DNA of 64,000 nucleotides. Source: Paracoccaceae bacterium (lineage in GTDB: Bacteria; Pseudomonadota; Alphaproteobacteria; Rhodobacterales; Rhodobacteraceae). The DNA is taken from contig JAAELR010000099.1 of assembly GCA_024226455.1 (NCBI GenBank), positions 1 to 64,000 on the forward strand. Reading direction: 5' to 3'. The notes beneath the pieces were generated by a model that worked only from the letters and a program-made list of their open reading frames with translations, did no database searches and had not been told where the DNA came from. Position numbers and translations under genes: made by a program. Positions 54,613 to 63,200 of this stretch are shown here, one piece after another. Position 1 is the stretch's first letter; the number at the start of each line of letters is the position of its first letter.

Positions 54613-55638
54613 CTAGCCTTTTTCCAGCGCGTGGCGCAGCGCCGCGATCAGATCCGGCGTCTGTTCTTCGCACGCGAAGACAGTCGCAAGCAGCTGGGGC
54701 AGCTCTGCCAGAGCTTTGAAATCGTCATCCGAGACGCTGGTTTCCATTGATAGGTTGAGCAGGAACCAGCGTTTGTAGAGCCATGCCATTTGCCTTTGCA
54801 TCGCGGTGACCTCTTTGTGTGCGCCCGCCGTCAGGGACGGGTCCAGTGCAGCAAGAAACCGCAAGTTGTTTTTATAGGTGCACATCAGAGTCCAGAATCC
54901 CGGGACAATAAAAGGAGCATCCACGCGTTTTAGGAAATCGACAATGTCGGACGAAAAAACCTTCAATGCCGAAAGGCCTTTATCATTGGTGTCGCTATTG
55001 AGATTGTCGATTGATGCGGAGAGATCCGCGAGGATCGAGGGGAGTGAAAGCGCGTTGTCAATTGCTGCGTCGCGGCTGACATGCATCAGATAGAACGGAC
55101 GGCCACGGTGTCGGCGATCCTCGAAACAGGCGAGATATGAAGCGAGCGGCAATTCCGACCAGCCAAAGACCGCTTCGAGAACTGAGAGAGTGTCGGGTGC
55201 GTGGCCCTTGCCGCCCAGGATCATCATGTGCCCGTCGCGGGTGTTGCCGCAGAACGGGTGCCCCGGCATGAAAAAAAGATCAATCTCGGAAATGACCGGT
55301 ATGTCCTGTGCGGCAAACCTATCGATGTCGGCAAGCAGGGTTTCGAAGTCGTCATACCCCTTGTGTGACAGTGAAATGCCGTAACAATGACTCAAACGTT
55401 GCAGAAATTCTGGTTTTTCCAGCGGCAGGGACCGGCTGAAGGAGCTGTTGAGAACTGGCGCAGCGGCAAAATCCAGACCGGAAGCGGCGCGGTTGTATGC
55501 AAAACTGCAATTGTAAAACAGCCGATTGAAATTCGGAACCTCAAGGCGGCTCCGCGCGATCGCTTCGCAGGAGCCCATAAGACAATTCGGACTGAAGTCT
55601 GTGATCCTGAGCGGTGCTGCAACAAGGGTATTCACCAC
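54613..55638 (-). CDS. BtrH-like protein (tentative acyltransferase/peptidase fold)
   Basis: A 341-residue protein starting at GTG 55638 (or 55635) behind GAAAG. The N-terminal cysteine region (TDFSPNCLMGSCEAIARSRL) and the segment EIDLFFMPGHPFCGN with a following GHMMILGG recall the BtrH N-terminal family, whose founder transfers an acyl group from ACP to an aminoglycoside using a cysteine/histidine site. The resemblance is partial and judged by eye. The C-terminal half is helical with no recognised family. Its position directly before the carrier-like gene supports a role in handling carrier-bound acyl groups. It is first in the six-gene minus-strand run. Confidence 0.5.
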   Translation of the reverse strand: MVNTLVAAPLRITDFSPNCLMGSCEAIARSRLEVPNFNRLFYNCSFAYNRAASGLDFAAAPVLNSSFSRSLPLEKPEFLQRLSHCYGISLSHKGYDDFETLLADIDRFAAQDIPVISEIDLFFMPGHPFCGNTRDGHMMILGGKGHAPDTLSVLEAVFGWSELPLASYLACFEDRRHRGRPFYLMHVSRDAAIDNALSLPSILADLSASIDNLNSDTNDKGLSALKVFSSDIVDFLKRVDAPFIVPGFWTLMCTYKNNLRFLAALDPSLTAGAHKEVTAMQRQMAWLYKRWFLLNLSMETSVSDDDFKALAELPQLLATVFACEEQTPDLIAALRHALEKG

Positions 55639-55732
55639 AATATTCTTTCTGCAACACGTCCCGGGAACGCGCCGCCCCAAGCCAGCACAATGCCCGACCG
55701 GCCCCTTTGATCAGCAGAAATACTGAACAGAG

Positions 55733-55826
55733 GTGTAGACAAAAACCCGCGCAAACGCGTCCTCGGGCTTTCATTCAAGGCCTCTGGGTCAGTTGTCGCA
55801 GAGGTTGAACATGTGCTTGTCTACAC
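55733..55826. promoter_or_regulatory. Divergent control region with a 10-bp inverted repeat 84 bp apart
   Basis: GTGTAGACAA (55733-55742) and its exact reverse complement TTGTCTACAC (55817-55826) lie between the BtrH-like gene (minus) and the YciI-like gene (plus). The 84-base offset equals eight helical turns, a spacing suited to looping by a dimeric regulator. A smaller inverted repeat, CCTCTG/CAGAGG, lies at 55781-55804 between them. Confidence 0.45.
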
Positions 55827-55902
55827 AAGGAATATCTGTAAACTACTCATGGGTCCACACATAAAGTTAAACGTCATACTAAGGCCTCAGGAGGAATAAA
55901 CC

Positions 55903-56217
55903 ATGAAATTTTTGATTTTGACAGATGACGCAGGTGTCGATACGGAACGGGCATTTGTGGATTTAGAAGCCAACGAACGCTGGCTGAACGACGGCCGCGA
56001 AAAAGGTGAAATCGAAGCGATATATTCGCTGGCCGGTGCACATGGTGTCGCGATGATCGTCGATGTGAAAAGCCCCGAAGCGCTGGACGAACTGATGGCG
56101 CGCCGTCCCGCCTGTGCCGAACAATCGCTTCGCGTGCTTACTTTGGCTGACCACGGCGCGGCCTCCAAGACATTGCGAGCCACCTACAAGAAGCGGCTTG
56201 CCGAAATTAAGCGCTGA
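55903..56217 (+). CDS. YciI-like small protein
   Basis: A 104-residue protein of the YciI/ferredoxin-like dimeric fold: FLILTDDAGVDTERAFVDLE at the start and ALDELMARRPACAEQSLRVL later. The function of such proteins is mostly unknown; some act as small lyases or isomerases in natural product clusters. A strong GGAGGAATAAACC precedes the ATG. It is divergent from the BtrH-like gene and shares its control region. After it, bases 56228-56265 hold two GC-rich hairpins (CGCGCCA/TGGCGCG and GCGGGC/GCCCGC) without a T-run. Confidence 0.75.
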   Translation: MKFLILTDDAGVDTERAFVDLEANERWLNDGREKGEIEAIYSLAGAHGVAMIVDVKSPEALDELMARRPACAEQSLRVLTLADHGAASKTLRATYKKRLAEIKR

Positions 56218-56319
56218 CTCTTTGCCACGCGCCAGGCGTGTTTTGGCGCGCGGGCTTTTGCCCGCAGGTCAAGCGCCATGGAACGCCGAAAACGCGGCGA
56301 CAAACGACGTGGAGCCTGA

Positions 56320-57207
56320 ATGAGCGGCCTGCAACAGCTTGAGACGGTGCGGGATGTGCGCGCGGATGTGCGCCAGTTTGCAGGTTTGAATGACCTGATC
56401 GACGATGTTTTCGGCGTCAGCTTTGCCAGTTGGGACGAAGCCGGTTTCTGGGACCCGCGGTATGTGCCGACCACGCTGTTTGACGATGAGGTCGCGGTTG
56501 CGAACGCCAGCATCTATTCGCTTGATATGGTGATTGACGGTCGGCCTTGCAGGGTTGCGCAGGTCTGCACCTGCGCAACACGTGAAGGCTGGCGCGATCA
56601 GGGGCTTGGGAGCGGTCTGCTTGGTGATGCGATCGCGCGGGCCCGGACCGATCATGATCTGGTGTTTGTGATGTCGACGAATCGCGCGATCCCATTTTAC
56701 CTGCGGCAGGGGTTCGAGCCGGTACTGGAACAGATCCCAACGCTGCGGACTGGTCGGGTGCGACCCAAACTAGGGCTCATCAAGCTCGATATCGAAAACA
56801 GCGACGATTTGGAGCTGATTTCGCAGATTGCGGGGCAACGGTCGCCGGTTTCCCGGCTTTGCGGTGTCCTGAGTTTGGGGTTGTTCATGTTTCATGTGCT
56901 GAATGTGCTGCCCGGGTGTCTGTACTACTGCGCTGATCTGTCGTGTCTTGTTCTTATGAAACGGCGGGGCAAGCGACTGCGGGTGTTCGATATCGTGACT
57001 CCAAAGATGCCGCGGTTTTCCGAGCTGCATCCCTATCTGAGCGAAGGCCGCAGGGATCTGGTTGAATTCAGGTTTCTGCCGGATCAGCTGGGCGTCAGCG
57101 GTCTGCGCTGGCGGCGGAGCCGCGAGAACAACCTGCACATCCTGCCAGGCTCTGCCTCTGCGCTGGACATGCGGCGGGTCCTGATCCCGTTCACCGCGCA
57201 GGCCTGA
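56320..57207 (+). CDS. GNAT family N-acetyltransferase
   Basis: A 295-residue protein. The acetyl-CoA-binding motif is seen at CTCATREGWRDQGLGSGLL (about residues 85-105) followed by the typical NRAIPFYLRQGFEPVLEQIP. The C-terminal ~140 residues have no recognised family and include a hydrophobic, cysteine-containing stretch (LFMFHVLNVLPGCLYYCADL) that could be buried or membrane-associated. It is convergent with the NRPS-PKS gene and probably tailors or detoxifies the product by N-acylation; this is inferred from position. Confidence 0.82.
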   Translation: MSGLQQLETVRDVRADVRQFAGLNDLIDDVFGVSFASWDEAGFWDPRYVPTTLFDDEVAVANASIYSLDMVIDGRPCRVAQVCTCATREGWRDQGLGSGLLGDAIARARTDHDLVFVMSTNRAIPFYLRQGFEPVLEQIPTLRTGRVRPKLGLIKLDIENSDDLELISQIAGQRSPVSRLCGVLSLGLFMFHVLNVLPGCLYYCADLSCLVLMKRRGKRLRVFDIVTPKMPRFSELHPYLSEGRRDLVEFRFLPDQLGVSGLRWRRSRENNLHILPGSASALDMRRVLIPFTAQA

Positions 57208-57218
57208 GCGCGAGCAAA

Positions 57219-60200
57219 TCAGCTGGTTTTCACCGGTTTGGCGCTGCGCGCTCGCTGCTGACGGCGTCGGGCGCGCCGTCGTTCGGCAAGACGGTCGTCT
57301 GTGGCCAGGGGGACGGATGTGTCGTTTTCCAACTGCCGGACAAGCCCGGCAACTGTCGGCGCTGCAAAGAAGTCCGGTGGCGCGAAGGTTGACCCGAACG
57401 CCGCATTCACCTGTCGCACCAGTTCGATCGCGCGCAGGGAATCGCCGCCTTGGTCGAAGAACGTGGCATCCGGATCGGGCGCGCTGCCCAGAATTGCCTG
57501 CCAGATGGCCGACACCCGGTCCTCCGCGGAGGTGCTGTCGTTGGCATGTGTTGCTTGTTGGTGCGGTGTGTCATGCGGGTTGGGCTGTGTATGTCCGATC
57601 TCTTGAGGGGTCGCCCGCGATACCAGCAGGCGCCGCTCAGCGATGTGGCACAGTGCAAGGTTCTGCACCGGCACGACCTGTTGAGGAGAGAGCGCGCGTG
57701 CGTCGCGCAATTTGGTGGCCTCGGTGTCAGGACGGGTGGGGTCGGACGCGGCGTCGCCCCAGGAGGTCCAGCCGTCCCATGCGACAGACAGATATGGGCG
57801 GGTTGAACAATGCGCCTGCACCAGCCCGTCCAGCATGGCGTGGGCGGCGGCATAGGCAGCAAGCCCGTGCCCGCCCAACACGACCGAAAGCGAGGAAACG
57901 AAGTACCCCAGTTCGAGCGGGCGATCCTGAAACAGGTCATGCAGAACCATGGCACCTTGGACTTTTGGGGCCATGATACGTTGCCAGTCCTGCAGGCTGG
58001 ATTCCGCTATCCAACGGGTGGCGTTCCGCGCTGGAACGCCCGCGCAGTGCAGGAATGACCGGGCCGGGCCGTACATCGCATCGGCGTGCGTGACCGCCCC
58101 GGCCATCTGTTGGCGGCTGTTCACATCGGCCTGCACCACGTCGAAGGCTATGCCGTCACGCTGCCATTCCTGCAGCCTGGCAAAGCGCGGGTTGCCCTCC
58201 CGGGCCAGCCTTGGCCATTCGTCGCGCGGCGGTACCATAGAGGATGTCGTGAGGATCAGCGGCGTGCCGGACGCCTCCCATAATGCGCGGCCCAGTGTCA
58301 TGCCGATGGGCCCAAGCCCGCCTGTCACCAGACAGGGGGCCCCGGGCGTCAGTGTCAGCGGTGTTCCCGGATCGGTGATTGCGTTGAAATGGCGGGTCCA
58401 GAGATTGTTCCCGCGCAGCGCCAGCAGGGTCGTTTCGCGGGGCTGTGCACGCATGTCGGCTAAGTGGCCGGTGGACATGGAATCAAGATCGAGTACGCGT
58501 GCGGCAATCCTTGGGAACTCTTGTTGCAGGACCGGTACCAGACCGACATAACCTGTCTGCAACGGAACGATAGCCTCTTCGCCGGTCACGTCACACGCGC
58601 CGTTGGTGACAATATCCACGGGCAGCATCGCAGTGCCCGGCAGGCCGCGCAACAGTTCGACAAAGGCATGCTGGCCCGAAACGGCGGCGTGAAAATCCGA
58701 GGGTTCGTGTTCTTCGAATCCCCAGCCACAAAGGACAGCATCGGGGCAATGCCCGTCAGCCGCGATCATGGCGGCGATTTCGCTCCCGGCCCCGGCGTTG
58801 CCGAGGTCGATGCGATAGTCACGCGGGCCGACCCGCGTGGTCGTGTCTGCCGGTGTGACCGTGATCTGTGAGCAGCGCTGTTGCTGGTCAAGCAGTCTGA
58901 GCAGCAGGCCGCGCCGGTCAGCCAGTACCAGACAGGTCTTGCCGGTCGCATCGGACTTGCGCGCAGTGGCCCCAAGCCGGTTGCCACGCTGCCAGCTTTC
59001 GCGGAACAGCCGTGGCGACGACAGGTGCGCGGCCTTGTGGCCCTTGGGTTGGGCGCTGGTTTCGGTTTCGCCGGTCCACCAGCAATGTCGGCGTGTCAGC
59101 GGGTGGCTGGGCAGGGCCATGCGGCGGCCCCGGTTTGCGAAAGGCACGTCCGGCCATTGAATGTCGACGCCGCGCGCCCAGCAGTCGGCCAGAACACGCA
59201 GGAACCAGCCGGCGCTGTGTTCGGTCGCGCAGCACGGGTCTGTGACGGTTTTTGCGTTCACAAGCGGTGATCCCTTGCACAGCCAGAGCACCACGGTCGC
59301 AGCGTCGTCGTGCCCGACGGGGGCTGTCTGGTGCTCCGGGGCATCTGCGATCCGGCGCAGGGAATCGCGCAGTGTCATGGTGCCCGCAACCACATCCCGT
59401 GCCAGCGGCGACAGGCGGCCGCTCGGGATGATCTGACAGGTTCCGCCGCTGGCGCGTTTCCACACCTGCAGTGCCGCCACCAGTGCCACCAATCTGGCAG
59501 CGGAGGCATCGGTGCCGGGGTCAAGTGCCGTCAATACAGTTTCGGGCATCGGCGCATTGTCAGTACCATCAAGGCATTGCGCGATCAGTTCAACCCCGGT
59601 AATCGCACGGTCGGCAAGCCACCGCAGATCGGCGCTGTCGTCCAGTGCTATGGTCAGGCTCTTTTCGGCAGGGGCGGCAGGGTCGATATGGTCCAGCGCG
59701 CGCGCGAATTCGGCGGGGCTGCGGCCAAGAACGGCGTAACGCCAGCCATAGGTGCGCCGACCCAACTGCAATGTCGTTGCGATGTCCGGGGTGTTCATGT
59801 CCGACGTGATGGCCAATTCGTCGGCTGTTGCGCGCGCCAGTGTTTGGAGTGCATTGCATGAGCGCGCGCTGAGCGGGGCGATCTGCCAATCGGGGGGGAG
59901 TTCGGGATGCGTGTTTTGGGGCGATGCGCTGCGGTGCGGGGGTTCTTCGAGAACAACGTGGGCGTTGCTGCCGCCAAGCCCGAAGGAGCTGACGCCGGCA
60001 CGTCGTTTGCCGGGCATCGGCCAAGGCAGGGCGGTGGTGTTGACGAGAAACCGCGCCTGATCCAGCCCCAGAGCTGGATTTGCCTGTTTGAAGGATGGAT
60101 GCGGGGGGATGGTGCCGTGTTTGACGGTCAGGATCGTCTTGATCAGCCCGATCACGCCGGCAGCGGCGGCAAGGTGGCCGACGTTGGCCTTGACTGCGCC

Positions 60201-63200
60201 GAGGACCCGGTGGTGCAGCGCGCCGGTGTCACTACCAAGGGCGTCTTTCAGCGCTGCCACCTCGACTGCGTCGCCCAGAGCGGTGCCGGTGCCGTGTGCC
60301 TCGACAAAGCCGATATCGCGGGCCGTGAGGCCCGCGTCGGCGAGCGCCGCACGCAAAAGCGCCACCTGACCGTCGACGCCGGGCGCGGCGAAACCGGCAC
60401 GCGATGCGCCGTCATTGTTGGTTGCCGATCCCTGAATGACCGCGTCGATGTGGTCACCACTTGACAGAGCGACGTCGAGCTGGCGAAGCGCCACGAGACC
60501 GAGGCCATCGGCAAACGGGGTGCCTGCGGCAGCGGCGTCAAAGGCGCGGCAATTTCCGTCGGGCGAGAACATCAGGTTGGCCTCGTGCCTGTATCCGGGC
60601 AGCGGCGTGACATGCACCGAAACGCCGCCCGCCAACGCGATGTCGCATTCCCCGGACTGCAGGCTGCGAATGGCCTGATGCACGGCAACGAGTGAGGAGG
60701 AGCATCCGGTTTGCACCGCCATGCTTGGCCCGGTCAGGCCAAGTGTGTAGGAAATTCGGGCGGGCAGGAAATCCTTGTCGTTGGCCAGCATGATCTCTGT
60801 CCCGCTTTGCGAGGCCAGATCACACGTGTCTTCGCGCAGCACGTTCAGCAGGTAGGTGTTCATTGCGCTGGCCGCAAACAGACCGATGCGCGGCTTGGTC
60901 GGTCCGTCATACCCGATCCGCTCGAGCAGCTCCCATGTCGATTCGAGCATGAGGCGGTGCTGCGGGTCCATCCGCGCGGCCTCGCGCTGCGAAATGCCAA
61001 AAAATTCGGGATCGAACAGGGACCGATCCGGCAACGCGGTGTCAACCGGCACAAATGATGAATCGGCGATCAGGTCGTCGGGGACGCCGGCCTGACGAAG
61101 CTCATGTGGCCGCAGCCGCGCCAGACCCCTGCGGCCATTCACAAGCGCAGACCAGAACGCATCAGGTGTGGCGGCACCCTGGAGGCGGAGCGACATGCCG
61201 ATGACCGCGATCGGCCTGTTGGTGGCGCGCCGGGGTGGCGTGACGCTGACCGGGTGCGGTGTATCGGCAGTGGCCACGGTCTTTTCGACAAAGGCGCGCA
61301 GACTGCGCAGGGTTGTGTGGCGGAACAGGTCGCTTGGCAGCAATGCACCGAGTCCGGGTTTGCGCGCCAGCGCTGCATGCACCTGCATAAGCGAAACCGA
61401 TGTTCCGCCGAGATCGAAAAAATTGGCATTCTGCGGGATGTCGTCCCGTCCGAGCGCGTCGCGCCAAAGCGCATGCAAATCGGAGGCAAGTCCAAGGGCG
61501 CTGTTGTCATGGGGCGGGGCCGGACCAGTGGGCGGCGCGGACGCCGCATCTGCGACCATGGCAGCGCGGTCGAGTTTGCCATGCCGGGTCCGCGCCAGCG
61601 CGGGGACAAGACTAATGCGCTCCGGGATCATGTACCCCGGCAGGAGCGCGCGCAGTGCCACACGCACCGCGTCAGGGTCGGTGGCATCTGGCCGAGTCGG
61701 GACGACAAAGGCCCAAAGCCCGGCGTCGCTGACGGTGGCGGCGCAGTGCCTGACACCATCAAGCGACAGCAACGCGTTTTCGACCTCGACCAGTTCGACG
61801 CGATGGCCGCGCAGCTTCACCATCGTGTCGCGGCGACCGCGGTAGTGGATGCTCTGACCATCCCAATGGCCCATATCCCCGGTGCGATACCAACGTGACA
61901 GGCCGCTGCTGTCCGGGCTGTCACAAAATCGCGCTGCGTTCTGGTCCGGCAGACCAAGGTAGCGCTGCGCCAACGATGGGCCGCGAAGTTCGATTTCGCC
62001 TTCGACAAAATCGGGAAGCGCCCGCCCGTAGGGGTCGATGATCCGGATCGCCGCAGACCCCAGAGGCACGCCAAGCGGCACTGGCCCGGTGCCCGGCAGA
62101 TCCTTGGTCACGTGCTGTGCGGTCGAAAAAACAGCGGCTTCGGCAACGCCGTACAGGTTCCAGAGTGTCAGCCTGTTGTTGACGGCCCGTCGTGCGGTTT
62201 CAACGGGCAACGCTTCGCCGCACAGGACAAGTTTGCACAGGGTCTTTGGCACCTGTCCGCCGCGTCTGTCGATTTCACCCAGGAGCAGCGCCAACGCGCT
62301 TGGGGTCTGCGACAGGATCGTGACCTGACTGCGGTCGATCAAATCGAATAGGGCATCCGGTTGATTTCGCACGGCTTCCGGAACCACGATCAGGGTTCCG
62401 CCATTGGAAAGCGCGCTCCAGATTTCCCAGACCGAAAAATCGAAACTGGCCTCGTGGAACCAGACCGAACGGTCAGCGGCGCGGATGTCGAGCCGCGTTC
62501 GCACGGCTTGCAGCATCGCCGTCAACGCCGCGTGGCTGACCACCACGCCCTTGGGGGTGCCGGTCGAGCCGGAGGTGAAGACGGCGTAGGCCGCGCTGTC
62601 AGCGGCCGGATAGGGCAGCACAACCGGCGCTGTCATGCTGACATCCGGAGAGACAAGAGTGACGGTTTCGGGAAGCGTTGGCGGATCGTCCGGGTCAGAA
62701 ATGGCGAGCTTGACTGACCCGGTTTCCACAATATCGGCGGCCCGGGCGGACGGCGTTGCGGGATGGATCGGGACATAGGCCCCGCCGGCCCGCATCACCG
62801 CCAGCATCGCAACAACTGCGGTTGTCGAGGGGCGCATGGAGACCGCGACCCGGTCACCCTGGCCGACGCCAAGCGCGACAAGCTGCGCCGCGAGAGCAGT
62901 GGAGCGGTCGTCAAGTTCGCCATAGCTCACATGGTCATCACCGCAGATCACAGCGTCTTTGAGCCGGTCGCTGGACACGGCAGCCGCGAAAAGTTCGGGG
63001 AAACTCTGCTGCAGTTGTGTCCGGGACATACCCTCGGGCGGCAGGATCATCGCACCCTGCTGCAGTCCGGCCAGATCCGCATCGGCAAGGCGATCATCCG
63101 GATGTCTGAGCCAATGGCCCAACTGCTGCCTGAATGCATCGCTCAGACATTGGGCCAGAGATTCGGAAACATGGCGGGTGTCGGTCTTGAGGACAAACCG

